This document shows, one piece after another, positions 15,054-23,261 of a DNA stretch of 41,175 nt (position 1 is the first letter of the stretch; each line of letters opens with the position of its first letter). The notes below the pieces were generated by a model. It saw nothing but the letters and a program-made list of their open reading frames with translations. It had not been told where the DNA came from and did no database searches. Origin of the DNA: JBGSPQ01 sp041738505. Lineage in GTDB: Bacteria; Patescibacteriota; Gracilibacteria; UBA1369. Made by a program: the position numbers and the translations under genes. The stretch lies in contig JBGSPQ010000006.1 of the NCBI GenBank assembly GCA_041738505.1, forward strand, positions 1 through 41,175, read 5' to 3'.

Positions 15054-15188
15054 GGTGGGGATGATATAAATTTGGTAACGTAAAGGCTCTGCGGTCGAGG
15101 CATCATGCATGCCGAGACCCGGGGCGGAGCGTACATGTTAGCGTAGCCCCGCGGCAGAGCCAGTTACCAAATTTATATCATCCCCGCC
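15054..15188 (+). repeat. Large inverted repeat folding as a three-way junction, between thyA and folA
   Basis: The arms 15057-15079 and 15163-15185 are perfectly complementary over 23 bp and extend to 26 pairs with one G-T (15054-15188). Inside are an 8-bp stem (15085-15092 with 15154-15161), a hairpin with GGTC/GACC (15093-15096 with 15116-15119), a tandem G-A internal loop, GGCAT/ATGCC (15099-15103 with 15109-15113), and a second hairpin CGGGGC/GCCCCG (15120-15125 with 15146-15151). The last has a 20-nt loop containing AGCGTA twice. Joining segments are 0-2 nt. No T tract follows. It fills most of the thyA-folA gap and could be a structured RNA or a small mobile repeat. Confidence 0.8.
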
Positions 15189-15214
15189 GACTCGCATAAA
15201 CTAATCAATCAATC

Positions 15215-15736
15215 ATGAAATTTTCTATCATAGCGGCGGCCGACCAAAATATGGGGATCGGAATCGGTAACAAACTGCCGTGGAGATTAAAGGGCGACAT
15301 GCAGTACTTTCAGTACGTAACCACCGAGGCCGAACCGGGAAAAGTGAACGCGGTGATTATGGGGCGTAAAACGTGGGAATCTCTGCCTGAAAAATCCAGA
15401 CCGCTAAAGGGCAGGGTGAATATTGTTTTGAGCCGAGGCTACGCGGATGTACCGACTGGCGTGCTGGTGGTAAATTCGCTGGAAGACGCGCTTTCCCAAC
15501 TTTGGCACGATGAAACCGTTGACAAGATTTTTGTGATCGGGGGCGCGAGCGTTTACACGCAGGCGCTGAAACATCCCGACTGTGACAGAATTTATTTAAC
15601 CGAAGTGATGGACAAGTTTGAATGCGATGCTTTCTTCCCGAAGATTGATGAAAATGTTTTCAAAGTGATCGAATCCACCGAGCCGCACACCGAAAAAGAG
15701 GTTAAGTACAGATTTCTGGTTTATGGAAGAAAATAG
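15215..15736 (+). CDS. folA: Dihydrofolate reductase
   Basis: A 173-residue enzyme reducing dihydrofolate to tetrahydrofolate with NADPH, closing the cycle opened by ThyA. Family marks are SIIAAADQNMGIG, LPWRLKGDMQYF with catalytic Asp28, VIMGRKTWESLP, RVNIVLSR, the cofactor loop IFVIGGASVY and the C-terminal FLVYGRK. Start and length are typical. It lies 172 nt downstream of thyA, with the three-way-junction repeat between them. Confidence 0.96.
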   Translation: MKFSIIAAADQNMGIGIGNKLPWRLKGDMQYFQYVTTEAEPGKVNAVIMGRKTWESLPEKSRPLKGRVNIVLSRGYADVPTGVLVVNSLEDALSQLWHDETVDKIFVIGGASVYTQALKHPDCDRIYLTEVMDKFECDAFFPKIDENVFKVIESTEPHTEKEVKYRFLVYGRK

Positions 15737-15751
15737 GTTGGCGTAGATCTA

Positions 15752-17806
15752 TCAGGCGTTTTGCAAGGCCAGAATACAGGCGGCAACGCCAAGACGCTTG
15801 TCCATGGCTGTCGCGCTAAAAACGTGATCACGGACAAACATTCCACCCTGATAAATATTGGTTCCCGCGTAAACGTAGGGACTGGTTTTATTCTTATTTA
15901 ACCTGTATCCAATTCCGTTATAACTTTCCGCATAAGCGAGCAGTTTGCCCATATCGGTGGTGCCGCTGTTAATACCCAAGCGGCTCATTATATTTCCCTT
16001 CGATCTGATCGCGTCTACGGCGGCACTTTCCCAATCCTTGAACATTCTGCCTTTCGGCACATGGGTTGTGGGTCGGCCAAGGGGGTCTCCATTGTGCAAA
16101 TACGTGTTGAAATTGAAACTGGACTCGCGGTAGTGAATGGCGGCGATTACGGTCCAGGGCAGACCGGCTCGGGCGGCGACAGCTTCGTATCTGCCGCGGT
16201 TGGCGAGCGCTTTGGTTCTGAATTGATTGATTTGAGTTTTGTATGCGGGGGAATCCGATAATTTCATAAATTCGGCGTTGTGAGCGTGGTCCTGCGCCAT
16301 CGTTTCCGGATTATTGGTTTTTCTGTTGGCGATATTTTGACCGGAAGGAATTGATTCAGCACTTTGTGGTGCCTGCCTGCCGGCCGATGCTGTTGGCGCG
16401 GATGAGGGTCTTGTGGCACCGCCCCCCTGTCTGCGCGGCATCAAGGCTGTCATTCTGGGCTCCAAAGCGTTCCAGTATTGCAACCCTTTTCCTTTTAGCA
16501 GATTTTTCCCGGCAAACGGATCAATGCGGAGTTCAAAGTGCATCGGATCTCTGCGCGCACCCTGCCATCTTCCACCCCAGACAAATCCCAGACTTTCAAA
16601 AACCTGCACGACCGGTGGCGGAATATCGCCCTGCGTACCCATGCCGTTGGTTCCCGAATTCAAATCAATAGCCACTCCCCAGGAATGGTAGCTGGCCACA
16701 TTACCCCCACGAATCGGCCTCCAGTTGAACGATGAAATATCCTTAAACCTGTAAGCCATCATATTCCCCGAGGCCACGGCCTGTTCAACCCGCTCCTCCG
16801 CCTCTTTTACATACGGCAGCATAGCCATGTTGATGCCTCCGCCAATGCGGTTGCCCATAAACTCAATCGGGCCGCCCGTAACCGGATCTCTGCGCACAAT
16901 CCACCTTTCGGCGGAATTGGGATTGTTTCCGCACATTTCCCGCCATTCTTTACGGCTGTATTTTCCGTATCTTTGACCGTTTATTTCCATTGAATATTTG
17001 GATTTGGGACGAGTGGATTCCCCCACCTGTCCCTGTAATCCCTGTAACATTTCCTGCGTTTCCGCCTGGATTCTGTCGCGATGATAGGCGCGAGCGGTTT
17101 CCTCGTCTTCAAAGCGGGTGCGGGTGGGTGCGTCGTATAGGGTTTCAGCTCCAACGGAGGCCGTGTCATCGGCGGCGCCGTTCTGATAAATCTCCACATG
17201 TTCCGACATTGTTTTTCTGGCGGCCACGGATGGATTGCTGATTGTTTCAACCACTTCTATTTCATCTCCGCTGAAAACCGGAATGTATGACCCGTCGGCC
17301 GTGAAATATCCGATTCTTCTTGTCTGCGGATGAAAACCGCGCGTTCCTTCAAAAACCTCCCCGTCGGGTTTGATTACTTTAATTTTGTGTACAGATGGAG
17401 GCATGATATCCCCCGCCCCAACTTTCCAATAGGCGGTCTGGTTGCCCTTGAAATCAACTTTAAAGCGGAGTGAGCTTCCCTGCACCCTTTCCAAAAAAGC
17501 CGACGAAAGCAGAATGTGCTTGCGTAGGCCGTCATTCAAATCTTCCGGCTGTGTCCGTCCGGCGGTGCGGAGCGCGGTGACATCACCCTGCATATCCCAT
17601 TCCTCCAGTTTCTTTAAAAATTCCTGTTGTTCTTTTGATTCAATCGGGGTGAGTTTGTCCAGCTGCTGCATCCTTAAATATTCCTGCAGGACTTTTTCAT
17701 GCTCGGCGGGCTGACTGTTTACGGCAAGCGTCTCGGCCGGAGCCGCGGATGAGGGCTGTTCGGGTGTGTTTGGATTGGGCGGCGGTGAGAACCAGACAAA
17801 TCTCAT
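15752..17806 (-). CDS. Two-domain cell-wall hydrolase: M15 DD-peptidase plus lysozyme-like domain
   Basis: A 684-residue protein. Residues about 340-430 match the M15/VanY peptidase fold, with zinc ligands in SYHSWGVAIDLN (His374, Asp381) and DPMHFELR (His423). After a Ser/Pro/Gln-rich linker, residues about 515-684 resemble a lysozyme-like domain: LPWTVIAAIHYRESSFNF with probable catalytic Glu561, HNGDPLGRPTTHVP, a YNGIGYR segment and SPYVYAGTNIYQGG. The N-terminal 330 residues hold a Pro-rich start, a coiled segment and a beta-rich region (110-190) I do not recognise. There is no signal peptide, unlike ordinary cell-wall enzymes and like phage endolysins. It would cut both glycan and stem peptide of peptidoglycan. 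Alternatively it is exported without a classical signal. Confidence 0.8.
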   Translation of the reverse strand: MRFVWFSPPPNPNTPEQPSSAAPAETLAVNSQPAEHEKVLQEYLRMQQLDKLTPIESKEQQEFLKKLEEWDMQGDVTALRTAGRTQPEDLNDGLRKHILLSSAFLERVQGSSLRFKVDFKGNQTAYWKVGAGDIMPPSVHKIKVIKPDGEVFEGTRGFHPQTRRIGYFTADGSYIPVFSGDEIEVVETISNPSVAARKTMSEHVEIYQNGAADDTASVGAETLYDAPTRTRFEDEETARAYHRDRIQAETQEMLQGLQGQVGESTRPKSKYSMEINGQRYGKYSRKEWREMCGNNPNSAERWIVRRDPVTGGPIEFMGNRIGGGINMAMLPYVKEAEERVEQAVASGNMMAYRFKDISSFNWRPIRGGNVASYHSWGVAIDLNSGTNGMGTQGDIPPPVVQVFESLGFVWGGRWQGARRDPMHFELRIDPFAGKNLLKGKGLQYWNALEPRMTALMPRRQGGGATRPSSAPTASAGRQAPQSAESIPSGQNIANRKTNNPETMAQDHAHNAEFMKLSDSPAYKTQINQFRTKALANRGRYEAVAARAGLPWTVIAAIHYRESSFNFNTYLHNGDPLGRPTTHVPKGRMFKDWESAAVDAIRSKGNIMSRLGINSGTTDMGKLLAYAESYNGIGYRLNKNKTSPYVYAGTNIYQGGMFVRDHVFSATAMDKRLGVAACILALQNA

Positions 17807-17829
17807 ATCCGGGTATAATTATTCATTAA

Positions 17830-17835
17830 ATTATA
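17830..17835 (-). promoter_or_regulatory. Extended -10 box of the cell-wall hydrolase gene
   Basis: On the minus strand the sequence reads TGCTATAAT, the same extended -10 as at 45-50. The predicted start near 17823 gives a 17-nt leader before the ATG at 17806. Confidence 0.55.
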
Positions 17836-17983
17836 GCATCTTTTGCTGATTGAAGCCATTTATTAATTCCCGGATAATTATTGTTTGACAATGAACCTTC
17901 GGACGATGTATTTTGAAATCATTGCTTATTCATACTTACTTGGTATGATTTTGATTCGGCGCAAGAGTAAGGGCAAAACATCG

Positions 17984-18007
17984 ATTACCGATAGATCTAT
18001 TGGTAAT
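17984..18007. promoter_or_regulatory. 24-bp near-perfect palindrome, candidate operator of the SUF regulator
   Basis: Eleven of twelve base pairs match; half-sites are ATTACCGATAGA and TCTATTGGTAAT with a single G-T. The outer parts fit the WWWWCC...GGWWWW shape of type 2 IscR sites, with 12 rather than 13 central bases. It lies 22 nt before the preferred start of the Rrf2 gene and after two possible promoters (TTGACA at 17885-17890; extended TATGAT near 17944), so bound protein could block the SUF transcript. The longer coding option would place it inside the gene. Confidence 0.6.
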
Positions 18008-18028
18008 GTAAAGCCGAATCCTGCCGGT

Positions 18029-18487
18029 TTGAACGAGGAAAAAAGCCGCAAGGGATTTCTGAATTTTTCCCAGAAGGTTGATTACGGTCTGTTTTTGCTC
18101 ACAAAACTGGCGGAGCAGGAAAACGGTGAACCGGTGTCATTAAAAACCGCGAGTGAAGAGAACTTTCTTTCTTTTTATTTTATGCAGAAAGTGGCTCTGG
18201 ATTTGCGCAGAGCGGGGCTTATTAGGGCGGCACGGGGGAAAACGGGAGGGTACGTTATCGCGCGGGACGCGTCTAAAATCAAACTGCTGGAGGTGTTGGA
18301 GGCGCTGGAGGGTCCGGTGGCGTTGATGCATTGTTTGCGGCACGGTGTGGACGCCAAAGTTTGCGAGCGGGAGGAGGATTGCAGGGTAAGGAGCGGTTTT
18401 GGGATGCTGAATGAAATCATTATAAATACATTGTCCGAATTTACTCTTGAAGATTTTATCAATTCAACATGGCGTCAAAAAAAATAA
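18029..18487 (+). CDS. Rrf2-family Fe-S-responsive regulator (IscR/SufR-like)
   Basis: A 152-residue regulator heading the SUF operon. NFSQKVDYGLFLLTKLAEQ begins the winged helix, followed by FLSFYFMQKVALDLRRAGLIRAARGKTGGYV, the recognition helix and wing of Rrf2 proteins. Three Cys (C-x10-C-x5-C in MHCLRHGVDAKVCEREEDC) probably bind a [2Fe-2S] cluster, as in IscR. It should sense cluster status and adjust SUF expression. Start choice is uncertain. The frame is open back to ATG 17891, but the extra residues are unlike Rrf2 and cover two promoter-like boxes and the palindrome 17984-18007, so I chose the TTG at 18029. It overlaps sufC by 19 nt. Confidence 0.85.
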   Translation: MNEEKSRKGFLNFSQKVDYGLFLLTKLAEQENGEPVSLKTASEENFLSFYFMQKVALDLRRAGLIRAARGKTGGYVIARDASKIKLLEVLEALEGPVALMHCLRHGVDAKVCEREEDCRVRSGFGMLNEIIINTLSEFTLEDFINSTWRQKK

Positions 18488-19242
18488 CCGAAGACAAGCT
18501 GGAAATAGCCGGCCTTAGGGTGACCGCGGAGGGTGAGGAAATTTTAAAGGGGGTTGATCTGGCCATTAAAGCCGGAGAGGTTCATGTGGTGATGGGACCG
18601 AACGGATCGGGCAAGAGCACGCTCTGCAATACCGTGATGGGCCATCCTTTTTACAAAGTTACGGGGGGAAAAATCGTGATGAACGGCAAAGACATTTCAA
18701 AACTCTCGCCGGATAAAAGGGCTCACGCGGGGCTTTTTTTGGGATTTCAGTATCCGCGCGAAGTGGCGGGGATTACTTTCGGCAATTTTATGAGGATTGC
18801 GGTGAACACGGTGAATAAGGCGCGGAGCAAATCCTATAAAGCGATCGGGCCGGCGCAGTTTTATCCGCAAGTTCAGAATGAAATGCAGGCATTAAAAATG
18901 AATAAGAAGTTTATAGGAAGGTGTCTTAACGAGGGCTTTTCCGGCGGGGAAAAGAAGCGCGCCGAAATTGTACAGATGCTTCTTTTAAAACCCAAAGTCG
19001 CCATTCTGGATGAGATTGATTCGGGGCTGGACGTGGACGGGCTGAAAGCGGTGGCGGAGGGTATTTCCCGCGCCAACAGGGAAAACGGGACGGCCATTCT
19101 GTTAATCACTCATTATGCCAGAATATTAAAGCATCTAAAGCCCGACTTTGTTCACATCATGTCGGACGGAAAAATCGTTAAATCCGGGAAAGCGGGTCTG
19201 GCGACCGCGATAGAAAATGAAGGTTATCAAAAATATGAATAA
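18469..19242 (+). CDS. sufC: Fe-S assembly ATPase SufC
   Basis: A 257-residue ABC-type ATPase of the SufBCD scaffold, a soluble complex that drives cluster assembly. Walker A GPNGSGKST (43-51), the Q-loop region GFQYPREVAG, signature FSGGEKKR (157-164), Walker B VAILDE (177-182) with DSGLD, and switch His215 are all intact. It begins inside the 3' end of the Rrf2 gene and overlaps sufB by 8 nt, so the operon is translationally coupled. Confidence 0.97.
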   Translation: MASKKITEDKLEIAGLRVTAEGEEILKGVDLAIKAGEVHVVMGPNGSGKSTLCNTVMGHPFYKVTGGKIVMNGKDISKLSPDKRAHAGLFLGFQYPREVAGITFGNFMRIAVNTVNKARSKSYKAIGPAQFYPQVQNEMQALKMNKKFIGRCLNEGFSGGEKKRAEIVQMLLLKPKVAILDEIDSGLDVDGLKAVAEGISRANRENGTAILLITHYARILKHLKPDFVHIMSDGKIVKSGKAGLATAIENEGYQKYE

Positions 19243-20644
19243 ATCAATCACTCAAAACAAGGCTTTGCCGGATGAATACCGGTACGGTTTTAAGACCAAA
19301 ACCAGGTCGGTGCGAAAACTGGATAAAGGTCTGAATAAAGACATAATCAAAGAAATTTCCTCTATCAAAAAGGAGCCAAAGTGGATGCTGGATTTTCGCT
19401 TGAAGGCGCTGGAATTGTTTATGGCCAGGCCTCTGCCGGACTTTGGCGCCGATTTGAGCAATCTGGATTTTGATAATATCCGCTATTACGTACGGCCGTC
19501 CGACAGAGCCACTCGCAGTTGGGACGATGTACCGGAAGAGATTAAGGACACGTTTGAGCGGCTGGGGGTTCCGCAGGCGGAAAGGAAGTTTCTGGCCGGG
19601 GCCGGGGCACAGTTTGAGTCGGAAATGGTTTATCATCATTTAAAGGAATCGCTTGCCAAATTGGGCGTGATTTTTGAGGACATCGGGGAGGCGCTCATAA
19701 AATATCCGGAACTTTTTGAAAAATATTTTGCATCGGTTGTTCCGCCCAACGACAATAAATTCGCGGCTTTGAATTCGGCCGTGTGGTCGGGGGGATCTTT
19801 TATTTATGTGCCAAAGGGCGTGAGCGTGGATTTGCCTTTGCAGGCTTATTTTCGCATTAACGGACCGCTGATGGGGCAGTTTGAAAGGACGCTTATTATC
19901 GCGGATGAGGGAGCGAAAGTGCATTATATCGAGGGTTGTACGGCGCCCACTTATTCCAGTCAGGCTCTGCACGCGGCGGTGGTGGAAATTGTGGTGAACA
20001 AAGGCGCGCGGGTGCAGTACACCACAGTGCAAAACTGGTCACATAATGTTTACAATCTGGTTACAAAAAGGGCGAAAGCATTTGCCGACGCCGAAATGTT
20101 CTGGCTGGACTGTAATATCGGGTCGCGCGTTACCATGAAGTACCCGGCTGTTTTTTTGATGGAGAAAGGGGCGAAAGCGGAGATTCAGTCGATCGCGTTT
20201 GCCGGTAAAGGACAGCATCAGGATACGGGGGGCAAAGTTATTCATCTGGCTTCGGATACTTCTTCCACGGTCAGTTCCCGTTCCATCAGCAAGGGTGGGG
20301 GAAGGGCTTCTTACAGAGGTTTACTGCGAGTGGCACCGGGGCTTAAAAATGTAAAATCAAAAGTAAAATGCGACGCACTGCTTCTGGACTCCGACTCAAG
20401 GTCGGATACTTATCCGGAAATGAAAATTGATTCGGACGGCGCGAATATTGAGCACGAAGCCACTGTGAGCAAAGTGGGCGAGGAGCAGATGTTTTATCTG
20501 ATGTCGCGGGGGCTAAGTGAGGACGAGGCGGCGGCGATGATTGTGAACGGTTTTATTGATCCGATTGTGAAGAAATTTCCGCTTGAATACGCGGTGGAAA
20601 TGAATCGGCTGGTTGAGATGGAAATGGAGGGTTCGGTGGGTTAA
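19235..20644 (+). CDS. sufB: Fe-S cluster scaffold protein SufB
   Basis: A 469-residue core scaffold of the SufBCD complex. Its beta-helix carries the conserved blocks AVWSGGSFIYVPKGV, GAKVHYIEGCTAP (scaffold Cys), TTVQNWSHNVYNLVTKRA, KCDALLLDSDSRSDTYP and HEATVSKVGEEQMFYLMSRGLSE, all typical of SufB. The ATG at 19235 overlaps the sufC stop by 8 nt. An ATG 18 nt earlier is also possible. Confidence 0.97.
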   Translation: MNKSITQNKALPDEYRYGFKTKTRSVRKLDKGLNKDIIKEISSIKKEPKWMLDFRLKALELFMARPLPDFGADLSNLDFDNIRYYVRPSDRATRSWDDVPEEIKDTFERLGVPQAERKFLAGAGAQFESEMVYHHLKESLAKLGVIFEDIGEALIKYPELFEKYFASVVPPNDNKFAALNSAVWSGGSFIYVPKGVSVDLPLQAYFRINGPLMGQFERTLIIADEGAKVHYIEGCTAPTYSSQALHAAVVEIVVNKGARVQYTTVQNWSHNVYNLVTKRAKAFADAEMFWLDCNIGSRVTMKYPAVFLMEKGAKAEIQSIAFAGKGQHQDTGGKVIHLASDTSSTVSSRSISKGGGRASYRGLLRVAPGLKNVKSKVKCDALLLDSDSRSDTYPEMKIDSDGANIEHEATVSKVGEEQMFYLMSRGLSEDEAAAMIVNGFIDPIVKKFPLEYAVEMNRLVEMEMEGSVG

Positions 20645-20654
20645 TTTATTTTTT

Positions 20655-21308
20655 ATGATTATTGAAACGGACAAAATCGGGGAGGATGGCGCGCGGACGA
20701 TTATCACCGGCAAACCGCAGGCGGAGTATACCGTGGGGCGCGGTGAGACTTTGAATCTTGTTTATTTTGGCACGGATTTGACGAACGGGGGGGCGGCCGG
20801 GAAAAAAAGGGCGTGCCGGATTGTTTTGAACGGGAAGGGGGCGCGAGCGCTTTTTCTGGGTTTTGTGATTGGAAAAGAGGACCAAAATTTTGTATTTGAT
20901 GCGTCGGCGGTGCACGTTAAAGGCGAGACTAATTCGGAAATCAGAATTAAGTCTGCACTTTTTGGAAAGTCCCGTCTCGATTTTAAAGGCGATCTGATTA
21001 TTGAAAAAGATGCACAGCAAAGCGACACTTTTCTGGCAAGCCATTCGCTTTTGATGGATGAGGGTACATCGGCCCGCGCTGTTCCTTCTCTTGAAATTCT
21101 GGCCGATGATGTTAAGGCCGGGCACGCGGCGACTGCCGGAAAAGTGAATGAAGAGGATTTGTTTTATCTGGAAAGCCGGGGAATCTCCAGGCGCGAGGCC
21201 GAACATCTTTTGGTGCTGGGCTTTTTTGAAGAACAGTTACAGCGCGTCCCCGATATTGATTTACGCGACAGTTTGCGTCAGGCTATTATCAAATCACTCC
21301 CCTTTTAA
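20655..21308 (+). CDS. sufD: Short SufD-like scaffold subunit
   Basis: A 217-residue protein 10 nt after sufB. The C-terminal half has the SufB/SufD hallmark HAATAGKVNEEDLFYLESRGIS and LLVLGFFEE, and the middle matches the SufD beta-helix (RIKSALFGKSRLDFKGDLII, SHSLLMDEGTSARAVPSLEI). It is about half the length of Escherichia coli SufD (about 420 residues) and lacks the N-terminal helical part. That is complete rather than frameshifted here: start, stop and spacing to both neighbours are clean. It should pair with SufB and SufC. Confidence 0.9.
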   Translation: MIIETDKIGEDGARTIITGKPQAEYTVGRGETLNLVYFGTDLTNGGAAGKKRACRIVLNGKGARALFLGFVIGKEDQNFVFDASAVHVKGETNSEIRIKSALFGKSRLDFKGDLIIEKDAQQSDTFLASHSLLMDEGTSARAVPSLEILADDVKAGHAATAGKVNEEDLFYLESRGISRREAEHLLVLGFFEEQLQRVPDIDLRDSLRQAIIKSLPF

Positions 21309-21314
21309 AAGATT

Positions 21315-22577
21315 ATGTTTAACGCCGAAGATATAAAAAAAGACTTTCCGATTCTGCGCACAAAAGTGAACGGCAAACCATTAGTGTACCTGGATAACGC
21401 GGCCACAAGCCAAAAGCCGGAGTGCGTGATTAAGGCAACGGAACGATATTATTCAACTGAAAACGCCAACGTGCACAGAGGCGTTTACACTCTGGCGGAA
21501 ATCGCCACGGGACTTTATGAATCGACAAGACTGAGCGTGGCGCGTTTTATCGGCGCGGTGAACGGAGATGATCAACCTCTTTATTCCGAAGACGGAGACA
21601 TCGCGGAAATTATTTTCACCCGCGGAACTACGGAGTCCATTAATCTGGTGGCTTACAGCTGGGGCGACGCCAATGTAAAGGAAGGCGACGAGATTTTGGT
21701 TTCCATGTTGGAACACCACTCCAATCTGGTGCCGTGGCAGCAGCTTTGCAAAAGAAAAGGTGCGACTTTAAAGTTTATTCCGATTGATGAAAACGGGGAG
21801 ATGGATTTGGATGGTTTGGATGATTTGATTACGGATAAAACGAAAATGGTTGCCGTTTCCATGATTTCCAACGCCCTGGGAACCATCACGCCGGTTAAAG
21901 AAATTGTGAAGAAGGCCAAGAAAGTGGGCGCGGTTACTTTGGTGGATGGAGCCCAGGCCGCACCGCATATACCTGTTAACATGCGCGATCTGGACTGTGA
22001 TTTTTTCGCTTTTTCGGCGCATAAAATGTTGGGGCCCACGGGCCTGGGCGTGCTTTACGGTAAGAAAGAAATTTTGGAAAAAATGAATCCTTTTTTGATT
22101 GGCGGGGATATGATCAGGGAGGTGGATTTGTATGATTCCACATGGAATTCACCGCCTCATAAATTTGAAGCGGGCACGCCGAATATTGCCGCTGTGGCGG
22201 CTTTTACCCCCGCGATTGAGTATCTGATGGATTTGGGGATGGAAAACGTTTTCAATCACAGCAAAGATTTAAGAGATTACGCCGTTTCGCGTCTGCGGGA
22301 ACTGCCCAAAATTCACATTTACGCCGAGCACGCAAAAAATGTCAGCGGCATTGTTTCTTTTACCATCAAAGGCGTGCACGCTCACGACATCGCTTCTGTG
22401 CTGGCGGCAGATAACGTGGCGATCCGCGCGGGACATCACTGCGCACAGCCGCTAATGAATCTGATGGGGGAAAGCGCCACGGCCAGAATGAGTTTTTACA
22501 TTTACAACACGCGCGAAGACGTTGATACGGCCGTGCGGGCGGTTCAAAAAGTTTATGAAATTTTTAAGATAAGCTGA
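21315..22577 (+). CDS. sufS: Cysteine desulfurase SufS
   Basis: A 420-residue PLP enzyme taking sulfur from cysteine for cluster building. PLP Lys237 lies in FSAHKMLGPTGLGVLYGK, and the persulfide-carrying Cys376 in RAGHHCAQPLM. Other family blocks include YLDNAATSQKP, NVHRGVYTLAE, RGTTESINLVAYSWG and EHHSNLVPW. Length is normal. It begins 6 nt after sufD and ends 2 nt before sufU. Confidence 0.97.
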   Translation: MFNAEDIKKDFPILRTKVNGKPLVYLDNAATSQKPECVIKATERYYSTENANVHRGVYTLAEIATGLYESTRLSVARFIGAVNGDDQPLYSEDGDIAEIIFTRGTTESINLVAYSWGDANVKEGDEILVSMLEHHSNLVPWQQLCKRKGATLKFIPIDENGEMDLDGLDDLITDKTKMVAVSMISNALGTITPVKEIVKKAKKVGAVTLVDGAQAAPHIPVNMRDLDCDFFAFSAHKMLGPTGLGVLYGKKEILEKMNPFLIGGDMIREVDLYDSTWNSPPHKFEAGTPNIAAVAAFTPAIEYLMDLGMENVFNHSKDLRDYAVSRLRELPKIHIYAEHAKNVSGIVSFTIKGVHAHDIASVLAADNVAIRAGHHCAQPLMNLMGESATARMSFYIYNTREDVDTAVRAVQKVYEIFKIS

Positions 22578-22579
22578 AA

Positions 22580-22969
22580 ATGGATATGTACGCGGAAAAC
22601 ATTTTGCATCATTTTAAAGAGCCGCATCATTTTGGGGGGCTAGCTAAAGCCACTGTTTCAGCTAAAGAATCCAATCCCCTCTGCGGTGACAAATACGGAA
22701 TGGATCTTGTGATTGATAAAGACGGCGTGATTTCCGACGCCTCCTTTACGGGGGAAGGATGCGCCATTAGCAAGGCGGCCGTTTCCATGTTGATGGATGA
22801 AATTATCGGCAAACCGCTTAATGAAGTTGAAAAAATCAGCAAAGAAAATATTTATGAACTGCTGGGCGTGGAAGTCAGCGCGGGAAGGGTAAAATGCGCT
22901 CTTCTGGGCTTAAAAATTCTGCAGGCCGCTATCAAAAAATATCATGAAAAAATTCCCGATCAGCGATAA
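22580..22969 (+). CDS. sufU: SufU/IscU-like sulfur-transfer scaffold
   Basis: A 129-residue U-type protein with the three conserved Cys in NPLCGDK (Cys35, with Asp37), GEGCAIS (Cys61) and RVKCALLGL (Cys106), the zinc- or cluster-binding set. Beside SufS it most likely accepts sulfur from the desulfurase, as SufU does in Firmicutes. It overlaps the following gene by 26 nt. Confidence 0.95.
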   Translation: MDMYAENILHHFKEPHHFGGLAKATVSAKESNPLCGDKYGMDLVIDKDGVISDASFTGEGCAISKAAVSMLMDEIIGKPLNEVEKISKENIYELLGVEVSAGRVKCALLGLKILQAAIKKYHEKIPDQR

Positions 22970-23261
22970 AAACCCGTACTACGCGGTCATTAACGAAGTG
23001 ATTGATCCGGACATCGGTATTGGTGTGGCGGATATGGGTTTGATTTATGATGTGGAGGAAAAGAAGGGAACAGTAAGCGTGAAAATGACGCTGACCTCCA
23101 TGGGGTGCCCCGCGGGCCCGCATTTGATTGCCTCTGTTAAGGAAGTTCTTAAAAAGAAATCGAATATTAAAAATGCGGATGTCGAACTGGTATGGGAACC
23201 GCCGTGGACTCCGGAGATGATGAAAAAGGAACTGAAAGAAATGATCTTCGGCGGGTATTAG
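22944..23261 (+). CDS. MIP18/DUF59-family Fe-S maturation protein (SufT-like)
   Basis: A 105-residue last gene of the SUF operon. VINEVIDPDIGIGVADMGLIYDV, TLTSMGCPAGPHL with Cys55, and VWEPPWTPEMM are the DUF59 signature. Relatives (SufT, PaaD, CIA2) help deliver clusters to target proteins. It starts inside sufU, and its stop codon overlaps the convergent stop of the next gene. Confidence 0.93.
   Translation: MKKFPISDKNPYYAVINEVIDPDIGIGVADMGLIYDVEEKKGTVSVKMTLTSMGCPAGPHLIASVKEVLKKKSNIKNADVELVWEPPWTPEMMKKELKEMIFGGY

Noticed and set aside
17891..18028. Long form of the Rrf2 regulator
   Set aside because: The additional residues do not look like Rrf2 and contain promoter-like boxes and a 24-bp palindrome. 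The longer form is kept only as an alternative.
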